Source of the DNA: Rhodobacter sp. SGA-6-6
GTDB lineage: Bacteria; Pseudomonadota; Alphaproteobacteria; Rhodobacterales; Rhodobacteraceae
Assembly: GCF_011043545.1 (NCBI RefSeq)
Contig: NZ_JAAKGP010000001.1
Span: forward strand, 124,001-188,000
Length of the DNA stretch: 64,000 nt
Direction of reading: 5' to 3'
The notes beneath the pieces are model-generated. The model did not search any database, was not told the origin of the DNA, and was given only the letters and a program-made list of their open reading frames with translations. Of this stretch, positions 20,544 through 29,192 are shown piece by piece (position 1 is the stretch's first letter; each line of letters opens with the position of its first letter). Both the position numbers and the translations under genes were made by a program.

Positions 20544-20698
20544 ATGCAACCGAATGATTTTCAACGAAAGATTCTTTACCGATTGGCAAACGCTTGAGAA
20601 ATCAGGCCTTTTCGTAACAGCCATGTGAAGCGCGGGGCCAAGGTGGACAACTTTGCCGCACCCCTTGGCGGCGCGGGTCCTGGCGGCGCCCCCGGGGG

Positions 20699-21472
20699 CT
20701 ATTCGGGGCCGAGCACGTCGGGCGTCCGCCAGCCCAGGTGCTGCCCCCCATCCACCGCGATCATCTGCCCGGTGACCGAGGGGCTGTCGAGGAAGAACCC
20801 CAGGGCGGCCGTCACATCGGCGGGGTTCGCGCCGCGGTTCAGGATGGTATTGGCGCGCTGGCGGGAGAAGTGGCTTTCGGACTGCCGGGCGCCCTGCATC
20901 GTCGGGCCGGGGCCGATGGCATTGACTCGGATGTGCGGCGCCAGCCCCTGCGCCGCGGTGCGGGTCAGTGCCCAGAGGCCCATCTTGGCGATGGTATAGG
21001 TCGAGAACTCCGGCGTCGGCTTCCACACCCGCTGGTCCAGCATGTTGACGATCAGCCCCTTCGCCAGCGGCTCGCCGGCCTCGTCGGGTTCGGCGGGCGG
21101 GCATTGGCGGGCGAAGTGCTGGATCAGCACATAAGGCGCGCGCAGGTTGGATTCCATATGCCGGTCCCAGCCGCGGCGGGTAGAGGTGTCGATCCGGTCG
21201 TATTCGAAGATCGAGGCGTTGTTGACCAGCACCGTCAGCGGGCCGAGGTCGTCGGTGGCGCGGGGGACGAGGGTCTCCACCTGCGCCTCGTCCAGCAGGT
21301 CGGCCTTCAGCGTCACGGCGCGGCGGCCGAGGGCGCGGATGTCGCGGGCGACCTCCTCGGCCTCGTCCTGCGAGGTGGCGAAATGGATCGCCACGTCATG
21401 GCCGCGCTGCGCGAGATACAGCGCCATGGCACGGCCCAGCCTGCGCCCCGCCCCGGTAACCAGCGCCGTCAT
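20699..21472 (-). CDS. SDR oxidoreductase, pteridine reductase/FolM-like
   Basis: A 257-residue short-chain dehydrogenase. The cofactor loop reads TGAGRRLG, i.e. TGxxxRxG with arginine replacing the usual central glycine. That variant is characteristic of NADPH-dependent pteridine reductases (PTR1, FolM). NNASIF, a serine-to-asparagine-like region (IVNMLDQ), and the catalytic pair YTIAK are present. The start at ATG 21470-21472 overlaps the upstream 56-aa gene by four bases, so the longer frame is not used. A role in reducing dihydropterin or dihydrofolate is inferred from the motif only. Confidence 0.85.
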   Translation of the reverse strand: MTALVTGAGRRLGRAMALYLAQRGHDVAIHFATSQDEAEEVARDIRALGRRAVTLKADLLDEAQVETLVPRATDDLGPLTVLVNNASIFEYDRIDTSTRRGWDRHMESNLRAPYVLIQHFARQCPPAEPDEAGEPLAKGLIVNMLDQRVWKPTPEFSTYTIAKMGLWALTRTAAQGLAPHIRVNAIGPGPTMQGARQSESHFSRQRANTILNRGANPADVTAALGFFLDSPSVTGQMIAVDGGQHLGWRTPDVLGPE

Positions 21473-21639
21473 GCCTTGCCCTTGCAACTGCAGGACTTGC
21501 CGATCAGCGGCCGGCCGCAGTCGGGGCAACGCCCCCGGCGGCGGGTCATCCGCGGCAGGGCGGAGGGGAACAGCAGCTTGCCGATCATGCCGACCAGCAC
21601 CATCGCCAGCAGGAAGACGAGGATGATCTTGACCAGCAT
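21469..21639 (-). CDS. 56-aa membrane-anchored zinc-knuckle protein
   Basis: A small protein with one N-terminal hydrophobic helix (MLVKIILVFLLAMVLVGMIG), a short basic linker, and a C-terminal knuckle CPDCGRPLIGKSCSC (Cx2C...CxC) able to bind zinc. Its stop overlaps the SDR start by four bases, and its own start lies 4 bp after the S49 peptidase stop. Translation is therefore almost certainly coupled. Function unknown; the fixed position between peptidase and reductase suggests a conserved operon member. Confidence 0.8.
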   Translation of the reverse strand: MLVKIILVFLLAMVLVGMIGKLLFPSALPRMTRRRGRCPDCGRPLIGKSCSCKGKA

Positions 21640-21643
21640 CCCT

Positions 21644-22435
21644 TCAAAGCCCGTATCGCGCCCAGAGGGCCCGATCTTCCACCGCGCCCAGCGTGCTGTC
21701 CACCACCGAAAGCCCCATCCGCTGCAGGAACCCGCGGCGCGGGCCGTAGGACACCAGCCGGACCTTCGGCCCGAAAAGCTCCATCAGCTTCGGCTTCAGA
21801 TGGGCGATGCCATCGACCAGACCCAGGAAGGCGGCCTCGTCCCCCAGCCAGATGTCGGCGTTGAAGAAGTCCTTGCCCGGCGCCAGCCTGTCGGCCCGGC
21901 GCGACTGCACCTGGTCGATGAAGATCTGGTGCATCGGCGTCAGCAGGGCGCGGATGCGGGCGATGTCCTCTTCGGTCTGCGGGCGGAAGGGATCGGCGAA
22001 GCTCTTCGACTTGCCGGCGGTTTCCACCCGCCGCTCGATGCCATGGCGGGCCAGGAACTCGGGGAAGCCGAAGCCGGCATGGATCACGCCGATGGAGCCG
22101 ATGATCGAGGCGCGGTCGGCCCAGATGTGATCGGCGGCGGTGGCGAGCCAGTAGCCGCCCGAGGCGGCGATGTCCTCGACGAAGGCATGGACCGGGACGC
22201 GCTTTTCTTCGGACAGCCGGCGGATGCGGGCGGAGATCAGGCTGGACTGCGCCGGCGACCCGCCGGGCGAGTTGATCGCCAGCGCCACCGCCGCGGGTTT
22301 CGACCGGAAGGCCTTCTCGATCAGCGGCGCCAGCGCGGCATCGCTGAGGTTGCGGGGGCCGGTGCCGATGGTGCCGTGGAGCCGGATCACCGGCACGGTG
22401 GCGGGCTTCGGCAGGAAGGGGATAAGGTGCCTCAT
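21644..22435 (-). CDS. S49 family (SppA/SohB-like) peptidase
   Basis: A 263-residue serine peptidase. ALAINSPGGSPAQSSLI and EDIAASGGYWLATAADHIWA hold the oxyanion and nucleophile regions (catalytic Ser in ASGGY near residue 115), and IIGSIGVIHAG follows. There is no strong N-terminal signal, so it is probably cytoplasmic or membrane-peripheral like the short SohB/SppA group that trims signal peptides. ATG 22433-22435 (MRHLIPFLP) is the family-like start. It heads the operon with the 56-aa protein and the SDR, and is divergent from the LysR gene. Confidence 0.9.
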   Translation of the reverse strand: MRHLIPFLPKPATVPVIRLHGTIGTGPRNLSDAALAPLIEKAFRSKPAAVALAINSPGGSPAQSSLISARIRRLSEEKRVPVHAFVEDIAASGGYWLATAADHIWADRASIIGSIGVIHAGFGFPEFLARHGIERRVETAGKSKSFADPFRPQTEEDIARIRALLTPMHQIFIDQVQSRRADRLAPGKDFFNADIWLGDEAAFLGLVDGIAHLKPKLMELFGPKVRLVSYGPRRGFLQRMGLSVVDSTLGAVEDRALWARYGL

Positions 22436-22475
22436 GCGCGACAGGTAAGCCCTTGGCCCCGCCGCGGCAAGCAAT

Positions 22476-22500
22476 CCCTGATTCTCGCCGAAAATCAGGG
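22476..22500. repeat. Palindrome related to the dispersed family, copy 3
   Basis: Twelve-base arms CCCTGATTCTCG and CGAAAATCAGGG around a central C, with one mismatch per arm. The core resembles the CGATTTTTCG/CGAAAAATCG palindromes at 1562 and 4089. It lies in the 109-bp gap between the divergent S49 peptidase and LysR genes. Confidence 0.6.
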
Positions 22501-22544
22501 CGTCCGGCTTGCCCCGCCGCGCCCGGCGGGGCAGGCTGGCGGCC

Positions 22545-23435
22545 ATGATCGACAAGCTGGAGATGTTCATCGCCCTTGCGCGCGAGCGTCACTTCGGACG
22601 CGCGGCGGAATCCTGCGGGGTGACGCAGCCCTCGCTGTCCTCGGCCATCCGCCAGCTGGAGGATCAGCTGGGCGTGCAGCTGGTGTTCCGCGGCAGCCGC
22701 TTCCAGGGCCTGACGCCGGAGGGGCAGCGGGTGCTGGACCGGGCGCAGAAGATCGTCGCCGATGCCCGGGCGCTGCGCGACGAGATGCGGTCGGTCCGCG
22801 CCGGCCTGTCGGGCAACCTGCGGCTGGGGGTGATCCCCACCGCCCTGCCGATGGTGGCCGAGTTGACCGGCCCCTTCACCGCCCGCCATCCGAACGTCAA
22901 GGTCACCGTGCTGTCGCGCACCAGCGTGGAGATCCTGGCCCAGATCGAGTCGCTGGAGCTGGACGCCGGGGTGACCTATCTGGACAACGAGCCGCTCGGC
23001 CGGGTGCTGCAGGTGCCGCTCTATACCGAGTTCTACCGCTTCCTCTGCGCCCCCGGCACCCCGCTGTCCGGGCGCAGCAGCGTGACCTGGGCAGAGACGG
23101 CCGAGCAGCCCCTGTGCCTGCTGACCGGCGACATGCAGAACCGCCGCATCCTGAACCAGCATCTGGGCGAGGCCGGGGCGCAGACGGCGGCGCAGATCGA
23201 ATCGAACTCGACCATCGCATTGATTTCCCATGTGATGACCGGACGTTGGGCCTCGATCGTGCCGATGCGGCTGGCGCGGCTTTTCGCCGAGACCGGGCGG
23301 CTGGTGGCGGTGCCCATCGTCGATCCCGAGGCCGAGCATGTCGTCGGCCTGATCGCCGCCCGCCGCGACCCGCAGACGCCGGTGCTGTCGGCTTTGATCG
23401 ACGAAGCGTCGCGAGGGATGCGGCGTTACTCCTGA
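22545..23435 (+). CDS. LysR family regulator of the formate dehydrogenase operon
   Basis: A 296-residue regulator. The N-terminal winged helix (MIDKLEMFIALARERHFGRA, VTQPSLSSAIRQLEDQLG) is followed by a periplasmic-binding-protein-like effector domain. It is transcribed in the same direction as fdsG, 90 bp upstream. Its stop codon is the first three bases of a perfect inverted repeat (23433-23451) in the fds promoter region. It is therefore the obvious candidate activator, an FdsR-type protein, possibly responding to formate or molybdate status. ATG 22545 is the family-typical start. Confidence 0.92.
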   Translation: MIDKLEMFIALARERHFGRAAESCGVTQPSLSSAIRQLEDQLGVQLVFRGSRFQGLTPEGQRVLDRAQKIVADARALRDEMRSVRAGLSGNLRLGVIPTALPMVAELTGPFTARHPNVKVTVLSRTSVEILAQIESLELDAGVTYLDNEPLGRVLQVPLYTEFYRFLCAPGTPLSGRSSVTWAETAEQPLCLLTGDMQNRRILNQHLGEAGAQTAAQIESNSTIALISHVMTGRWASIVPMRLARLFAETGRLVAVPIVDPEAEHVVGLIAARRDPQTPVLSALIDEASRGMRRYS

Positions 23436-23483
23436 TAGGACTTTCCTATCAATCAACGGCATATTGGGATTGAATTTCCTATC
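23433..23483 (+). promoter_or_regulatory. fds operator/promoter with inverted repeat
   Basis: Perfect repeat TGATAGGA-CTT-TCCTATCA at 23433-23451, then a further half site TTTCCTATC at 23475-23483 about three helical turns downstream. A strong LysR-type recognition site plus a weaker activation site is the usual arrangement. The region is AT-rich and lies just upstream of fdsG, which starts at 23526 after a GGGAGAG ribosome site. Binding by the adjacent LysR protein is inferred. Confidence 0.65.
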
Positions 23484-23525
23484 GTTCGGCCCCATCCTTG
23501 GGAGAGCTAGCTAAAGGCCGCCCGC

Positions 23526-23987
23526 ATGTTGGATTCCCTCGACCTCGAAACCCGCGTCCGCGAGATCCTCGATGCCCATCGGGGCATGGAAGGTCCGCTG
23601 CTGCCCATCCTCCACGCCGTGCAGGAGGCTTTCGGCCATGTGCCCGAGGCCGCGCTGCCGATCATCGCGGCGGACCTGAACATCTCGAAGGCCGAGGCCC
23701 ATGGGGTGATGACCTTCTACCACGATTTCCGCGCCCGCCCCGCCGGGCGGCATGTGCTGAAGCTGTGCCGGGCCGAGGCCTGCCAGTCGATGGGCGCCGA
23801 TGCGCTGGCCGATCAGGTGAAGGCCAAGCTGGGGCTGGACTGGCACGAGACCAGCCGCGACGGCGCGGTCACGCTGGAGCCGGTGTTCTGCCTCGGCCTC
23901 TGCGCCTGCGGCCCCTCGGCGATGGTGGACGGCAAGCTGGTCGGCCGGGCGACGGCCGAGGCTCTGGTGGCGAAGGTGACGGCATGA
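23526..23987 (+). CDS. fdsG: NAD-dependent formate dehydrogenase gamma subunit
   Basis: A 153-residue NuoE-like thioredoxin-fold subunit carrying one [2Fe-2S] cluster. The ligands lie in CRAEACQSMG and CLGLCACGPS. It passes electrons to the FMN site of FdsB. It begins the structural operon, and the stop overlaps fdsB by four bases. The N-terminus LETRVREILDAHRGMEGPLL is helical, as in NuoE. Confidence 0.95.
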   Translation: MLDSLDLETRVREILDAHRGMEGPLLPILHAVQEAFGHVPEAALPIIAADLNISKAEAHGVMTFYHDFRARPAGRHVLKLCRAEACQSMGADALADQVKAKLGLDWHETSRDGAVTLEPVFCLGLCACGPSAMVDGKLVGRATAEALVAKVTA

Positions 23988-25489
23988 AGGTCTGGCTCCC
24001 CCTCGATTCCGCCGCGGTCGCGCTTGGCGCCGACGAAGTGGCCGCCGCCCTGCAGGCCGAGGCCGCGCATCGCGGCGTGGCGCTGGAACTGGTGCGCAAC
24101 GGCAGCCGCGGCATGGTCTGGCTGGAACCGCTGGCCGAGGTGGACATCGGCGGCGTGCGCTTCGGCTTCGGCCCGATGACGGTGGCCGATGTGCCCAGCC
24201 TGTTCGGCGACCTGGCGGCGCATCCGAAGGCGCTCGGCGTGGTCGAGAACCTGCCCTGGATGAAGGCGCAGACCCGGCTGACCTTCGCCCGCTGCGGCGT
24301 GATCGACCCGCTGTCGCTGGCGGATTACCGGGCCCATGGCGGCCTGGCGGGGCTGGAGCGGGCCAAGGGCATGACCAAGGCCGAGATCGTGGCCGAGGTC
24401 ACCGAGTCCGGCCTGCGCGGCCGCGGCGGCGCGGGCTTCCCCACCGGCATCAAGTGGAAGACTGTCTCCGAGGCGCCGGGGGCGCAGAAATACATCGTCT
24501 GCAACGCCGACGAGGGCGACAGCGCCACCTTCGCCGACCGGATGCTGATGGAGGGCGACCCCTTCACCCTGATCGAGGGCATGGCCATCGCCGGCCTCGC
24601 CTGCGGGGCGACCAGGGGCTATGTCTACATCCGCAGCGAATATCCCGTCGCCATCGACATCATGGAACGGGCGGTCAGGATCGCCCGGGCGGAAGGCGTG
24701 CTCGGCCCGGTCTTCGACATGGAGATCCGCACCGGCGCCGGCGCCTATGTCTGCGGCGAGGAGACCAGCCTGCTGAACAGCCTGGAAGGCAAGCGCGGGG
24801 TGGTGCGGGCCAAGCCGCCGCTGCCGGCGCTGCAGGGCTTCATGGGCCGGCCGACGGTGGTCAACAACGTCATCTCGCTGGCCTCAGTGCCGGTGATCCT
24901 GGCCAAGGGGGCGGCGCATTACAAGGACTTCGGCCTCGGCCGGTCGCGCGGCACCATCCCGCTGCAGATCGCCGGCAACGTCAAGCACGGCGGGCTTTAC
25001 GAGGTGGCCTTCGGCCTGACCCTGGGCGAAATCGTCGACCAGATCGGCGGCGGCACGGCATCCGGCCGTCCGGTGAAGGCGGTGCAGGTGGGCGGCCCGC
25101 TGGGCGCCTATTTCCCGCGCGCGCTGTTCGACACCCCCTTCGGCTACGAGGAATTCGGGGCCAAGGACGGGCTGATCGGCCATGCCGGGCTGACCGTCTT
25201 CGACGACACCGCCGACATGCTGGCGATGGCGCGCTTCGCCATGGAGTTCTGCGCCATCGAATCTTGCGGCAAATGCACCCCCTGCCGGATCGGATCCACC
25301 CGCGGGGTGGAGACGCTGGACCGCATCGCCCGCGGCGACGCCGCGGCGCTGCCGGTGCTGACCGACCTGTGCAACACCATGAAGCTGGGCTCGCTCTGCG
25401 CCCTCGGGGGGTTCACGCCCTATCCGGTGATGAGCGCCCTGACCCATTTCCCCGATGACTTCGCCCGCGCGAAGGAGGCCGCCGAATGA
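23984..25489 (+). CDS. fdsB: NAD-dependent formate dehydrogenase beta subunit
   Basis: A 501-residue NuoF-like diaphorase subunit that oxidises the FeS chain and reduces NAD. After a cysteine-poor thioredoxin-like N-terminal domain come the FMN/NADH region (GLRGRGGAGFPTGIKWK, YIVCNADEGD), an SLBB segment, and the [4Fe-4S] motif ESCGKCTPCRIGSTRG. The frame is open upstream, but ATG 23984 overlaps the fdsG stop and matches family length. Its stop overlaps fdsA by four bases. Confidence 0.95.
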   Translation: MKVWLPLDSAAVALGADEVAAALQAEAAHRGVALELVRNGSRGMVWLEPLAEVDIGGVRFGFGPMTVADVPSLFGDLAAHPKALGVVENLPWMKAQTRLTFARCGVIDPLSLADYRAHGGLAGLERAKGMTKAEIVAEVTESGLRGRGGAGFPTGIKWKTVSEAPGAQKYIVCNADEGDSATFADRMLMEGDPFTLIEGMAIAGLACGATRGYVYIRSEYPVAIDIMERAVRIARAEGVLGPVFDMEIRTGAGAYVCGEETSLLNSLEGKRGVVRAKPPLPALQGFMGRPTVVNNVISLASVPVILAKGAAHYKDFGLGRSRGTIPLQIAGNVKHGGLYEVAFGLTLGEIVDQIGGGTASGRPVKAVQVGGPLGAYFPRALFDTPFGYEEFGAKDGLIGHAGLTVFDDTADMLAMARFAMEFCAIESCGKCTPCRIGSTRGVETLDRIARGDAAALPVLTDLCNTMKLGSLCALGGFTPYPVMSALTHFPDDFARAKEAAE

Positions 25490-28380
25490 AAGACTTCATC
25501 ATCCCCGACGACCGCGATTTCGGCACCCCCGCCTCGAAATCGAAAACCATGGTCACGCTGACCATCGACGGCTTCGACGTGACGGTGCCGGAAGGCACCA
25601 GCATCATGCGCGCCGCCGCCGAGCTGGGGATCAGCGTTCCCAAGCTGTGCGCCAGCGACAACCTGGAAGCCTTCGGCTCCTGCCGGCTCTGCCTGGTGGA
25701 GATCGAGGGGCGCAACGGCACCCCCGCCTCCTGCACCACCCCGGTGGCGCCCGGGATCAAGGTCAAGACCCAGACCGGCAAGCTGAAAGAGCTGCGCAAG
25801 GGGGTGATGGAGCTTTACATCTCCGACCACCCGCTGGACTGCCTGACCTGCGGCGCCAACGGCGACTGCGAGCTGCAGGACATGGCCGGCGCCGTCGGCC
25901 TGCGCGACGTGCGCTACGAGGCGCCGCCGGAAGGCCGCCTCGCCAACCACTTCGCCCCGCGCGAGACCAGCGGCCTGGCCAACCCGGAATGGCTGCCCAA
26001 GGACGACTCGAATCCCTATTTCACCTTCGAGCCGTCGAAGTGCATCGTCTGCAACCGCTGCGTCCGCGCCTGCGAGGAAGTGCAGGGCACCTTCGCGCTG
26101 ACCATCGAGGGCCGCGGCTGGGACAGCCGGGTCCATGCCGGCGCGGCGACCGACAATTTCCTGACCTCGGACTGCGTGTCCTGCGGCGCCTGCGTGCAGG
26201 CCTGCCCGACCGGCACCCTGAACGAGAAGTCGGTGATCGACATCGGCACCCCGGAACATTCGGTGCTGACGACCTGCGCCTATTGCGGCGTCGGCTGCCA
26301 GTTCAAGGCCGAGATGCGCGGCGACGAACTGGTGCGGATGATCCCCTACAAGCACGGCAAGGCCAACCACGGCCACAGCTGCGTCAAGGGCCGCTTCGCC
26401 TATGGCTATGCCGCCCACAAGGACCGCATCCTGAATCCGATGATCCGCGCCTCGATCAACGATCCGTGGCAGGAAGTCACCTGGGACGAGGCGCTGACCT
26501 ATGCCGCCGACCGGATGAAGGCGCTTCAGGAGAAATACGGCCGCCAGTCGATCGGCGTCATCACCTCCAGCCGCTGCACCAACGAGGAAACCTACCTGGT
26601 GCAGAAGCTGACCCGGGCGGTGTTCCGCAACAACAACACCGACACCTGCGCCCGCGTCTGCCATTCGCCCACCGGCTATGGCCTGGGCCAGACCTTCGGC
26701 ACCTCGGCCGGCACCCAGGACTTCGACTCGGTCGAGCATTGCGATGTCGCCCTGGTCATCGGCGCCAACCCGCATTCGGCCCACCCGGTCTTCGGCAGCC
26801 GCCTGAAGAAGCGGCTGCGCCATGGCGCCAAGCTGATCCTGGTCGACCCGCGCCGGACCGAGATGTATGAGGGCCCGCATTACAAGGCCGCCCACCATCT
26901 GGCGCTGAAGCCCGGCACCAACGTCGCCATCCTGACGGCGCTGGCGCATGTGATCGTGACCGAGAAGCTTTACGACGAAGCGTTCATCCGCACCCGCTGC
27001 GACTGGGACGAATTCCAGGACTACATGGATTTCGTCGCCGAAGAGCGCCACTCGCCCGAGGCGGTGGAAGCCTTCACCGGCGTTCCGGCGGCAGAGGTGC
27101 GCGGCGCGGCCCGGCTCTATGCCACCGGCGGCAATGCAGCGATCTACTACGGCCTCGGCGTGACCGAGCATTCGCAGGGCTCCACCGCCGTCATCGCCAT
27201 CGCCAACCTCGCCATGCTGACCGGCAACATCGGCCGGCCGGGCGTGGGGGTGAACCCGCTGCGCGGCCAGAACAACGTGCAGGGCTCCTGCGACATGGGG
27301 TCCTTCCCGCACGAGCTGCCGGGCTACCGCCACGTCAAGAACCCCGAGGTCCGCGCGATCTACGAAAAGGCCTGGGGCGTCGAGATCGACCCCGAGCCCG
27401 GCCTGCGCATCCCGAACATGCTGGATGCGGCCGTGGAGGGCACCTTCAAGGGCCTCTACTGCCAAGGCGAGGACATCCTGCAATCCGACCCCGACACCAA
27501 GCATGTCGCCGCCGGCCTTGCCGCGATGGAATGCGTGATCGTCCACGACATCTTCCTGAACGAGACGGCGAACTACGCGCATGTGTTCTTCCCCGGCTCG
27601 ACCTTCCTGGAGAAGGACGGCACCTTCACCAACGCCGAGCGCCGCATCAACATGGTGCGCAAGGTGATGGCGCCGCGGGCGCAATACGCCGACTGGGAAG
27701 TGACCCAGATGTTCGCGAACGCCATGGGCGCGGACTGGAACTACACTCACCCCAGCCAGATCATGGACGAGATCGCCATGACCACGCCGTCCTTCGCCGG
27801 CGTGACCTACGAGCGGATCGAGACCCTGGGCTCGGTCCAGTGGCCCTGCAACGAGAAGGCGCCGGAAGGCACGCCGCTGGTCCATGTCGATGGCTTCGTG
27901 CGCGGCAAGGGCAAGTTCATCCGCACCGAATACGTGGCGACGGACGAGAAGGTCGGCCCGCGCTTCCCGCTGTTGCTGACCACCGGGCGGATCCTCAGCC
28001 AGTATAACGTCGGCGCGCAGACCCGGCGCACCGCGAACGTGGTCTGGCACGACCAGGACGTGCTGGAGATCCACCCCCACGACGCCGAGGACCGCGGCAT
28101 CCGTCAGGGTGACTGGGTGCGGCTGGCCAGCCGCTCCGGCGAAACCACGCTGCGGGCCGAGATCACCGACAAGGTGTCGCCCGGCGTGGTCTACACCACC
28201 TTCCACCACCCCGACACCCAGGCCAACGTCATCACCACCGACTTCAGCGATTGGGCGACCAACTGCCCGGAATACAAGGTGACGGCGGTGCAGGTGGCGC
28301 CCTCCAACGGGCCCTCGGAATGGCAGGAGGAATACAACGCCCAGGCGGCCCTGTCGCGGCGTATCCTGGCGGCGGAATGA
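25486..28380 (+). CDS. fdsA: NAD-dependent formate dehydrogenase alpha subunit
   Basis: A 964-residue catalytic subunit with bis-MGD molybdenum or tungsten that oxidises formate to CO2. Cluster ligands in order: a [2Fe-2S] at C55, C66, C69 and C83; a His-Cys cluster near H115, C119, C122 and C128; two ferredoxin clusters (C186-C196, C230-C240); and C264, C267, C271 and C299 beside the active site. The catalytic cysteine is C392 followed by H393 in ARVCHSPTG, equivalent to Cys386 of R. capsulatus FdsA. A C-terminal molybdopterin-dinucleotide domain ends the protein. Confidence 0.97.
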   Translation: MKDFIIPDDRDFGTPASKSKTMVTLTIDGFDVTVPEGTSIMRAAAELGISVPKLCASDNLEAFGSCRLCLVEIEGRNGTPASCTTPVAPGIKVKTQTGKLKELRKGVMELYISDHPLDCLTCGANGDCELQDMAGAVGLRDVRYEAPPEGRLANHFAPRETSGLANPEWLPKDDSNPYFTFEPSKCIVCNRCVRACEEVQGTFALTIEGRGWDSRVHAGAATDNFLTSDCVSCGACVQACPTGTLNEKSVIDIGTPEHSVLTTCAYCGVGCQFKAEMRGDELVRMIPYKHGKANHGHSCVKGRFAYGYAAHKDRILNPMIRASINDPWQEVTWDEALTYAADRMKALQEKYGRQSIGVITSSRCTNEETYLVQKLTRAVFRNNNTDTCARVCHSPTGYGLGQTFGTSAGTQDFDSVEHCDVALVIGANPHSAHPVFGSRLKKRLRHGAKLILVDPRRTEMYEGPHYKAAHHLALKPGTNVAILTALAHVIVTEKLYDEAFIRTRCDWDEFQDYMDFVAEERHSPEAVEAFTGVPAAEVRGAARLYATGGNAAIYYGLGVTEHSQGSTAVIAIANLAMLTGNIGRPGVGVNPLRGQNNVQGSCDMGSFPHELPGYRHVKNPEVRAIYEKAWGVEIDPEPGLRIPNMLDAAVEGTFKGLYCQGEDILQSDPDTKHVAAGLAAMECVIVHDIFLNETANYAHVFFPGSTFLEKDGTFTNAERRINMVRKVMAPRAQYADWEVTQMFANAMGADWNYTHPSQIMDEIAMTTPSFAGVTYERIETLGSVQWPCNEKAPEGTPLVHVDGFVRGKGKFIRTEYVATDEKVGPRFPLLLTTGRILSQYNVGAQTRRTANVVWHDQDVLEIHPHDAEDRGIRQGDWVRLASRSGETTLRAEITDKVSPGVVYTTFHHPDTQANVITTDFSDWATNCPEYKVTAVQVAPSNGPSEWQEEYNAQAALSRRILAAE

Positions 28381-29192
28381 AGGGCGCGAGGGCCACGCCC
28401 CGGCTGGCCTTCGGTCCCGCTCCGGTGGCCGGCGAACGGGTTTTGCCCGTGGAAACCGCCGTGGCGCTGTCCTTCAACGGCTCCACCCAGGCGGTGATGA
28501 TGGCGACGCCCTCGGACCTCGAGGACTTCGCCCATGGCTTCGCCCTGACCGAGGGGATCGCCTCGCCCGAGGAGATCCAGTCGGTCGAGGTGGTCGAGGC
28601 CGGCACCGGCATCGACGTGCAGACATGGCTGGCGCCCGCGGCCGAGGCCCGGCTGGCCGCCCGGCGGCGGACCATGGCCGGCCCGGTCGGCTGCGGCCTT
28701 TGCGGCATCGATTCCATCGGCCAGGCGCTGCGCGAGCCGGACCCGGTGCCGCATGGGGGCTTGGGGATGACGCCGGCGCAGGTGATGGCCGCGGTGGCCG
28801 CGCTGCCGCAGGGCCAGCCGCTGCACGACCTCACCCGCTCCGCCCATTGCGCCGGTTTCTGGACCGGCGGCGCGCTGGTGGCCACGCGCGAGGATGTCGG
28901 CCGCCACAACGCGCTGGACAAGCTGGCCGGATGGGCCCTGCGTTCGGGCGCGGCGACCGACCGGGGCGCGGTGGTGCTGACCAGCCGCGTCTCCATCGAC
29001 CTGGTGCAGAAGGTGGCGGCGATGCGCTGCGGCATCCTGATCGCCGTCTCTGCCCCCACCGCCGATGCCGTTGCCCTGGCCGACCGCGCCGGGATCACCC
29101 TGATCGCCATGGCCCGACCCGACAGGTTCGAGGCCTTCACCCATACCGACCGAATCGTGACGGAGCCTGCCCATGTCGGCCAACACCGCTGA
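28377..29192 (+). CDS. fdhD: Formate dehydrogenase sulfurtransferase FdhD (FdsC)
   Basis: A 271-residue chaperone that sulfurates bis-MGD before insertion in FdsA. The active-site motif is GCGLCGID near residue 105, with a second family block REDVGRHNALDKL near 180. The start at ATG 28377 overlaps the fdsA stop by four bases; the longer upstream frame lies inside fdsA. Its 3' end overlaps fdsD by 20 bp. Confidence 0.95.
   Translation: MKGARATPRLAFGPAPVAGERVLPVETAVALSFNGSTQAVMMATPSDLEDFAHGFALTEGIASPEEIQSVEVVEAGTGIDVQTWLAPAAEARLAARRRTMAGPVGCGLCGIDSIGQALREPDPVPHGGLGMTPAQVMAAVAALPQGQPLHDLTRSAHCAGFWTGGALVATREDVGRHNALDKLAGWALRSGAATDRGAVVLTSRVSIDLVQKVAAMRCGILIAVSAPTADAVALADRAGITLIAMARPDRFEAFTHTDRIVTEPAHVGQHR

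Larger units (their letters stand above)
20365..20698. promoter_or_regulatory. AT-rich upstream region of uvrC
   Basis: A 334-bp gap upstream of uvrC with a local drop in GC at about 20440-20640. It contains a consensus DnaA box (20454-20462) and a 23-bp perfect palindrome (20521-20543). No small reading frame with coding character was found. It probably holds the uvrC promoter and operator. Its base composition is markedly unlike the flanking genes. Confidence 0.6.

Noticed and set aside
20365-20698. Chromosomal replication origin
   Set aside because: Only one exact DnaA box was found, and there is no dnaA, hemE or parAB neighbourhood. A regulatory role for uvrC is simpler.
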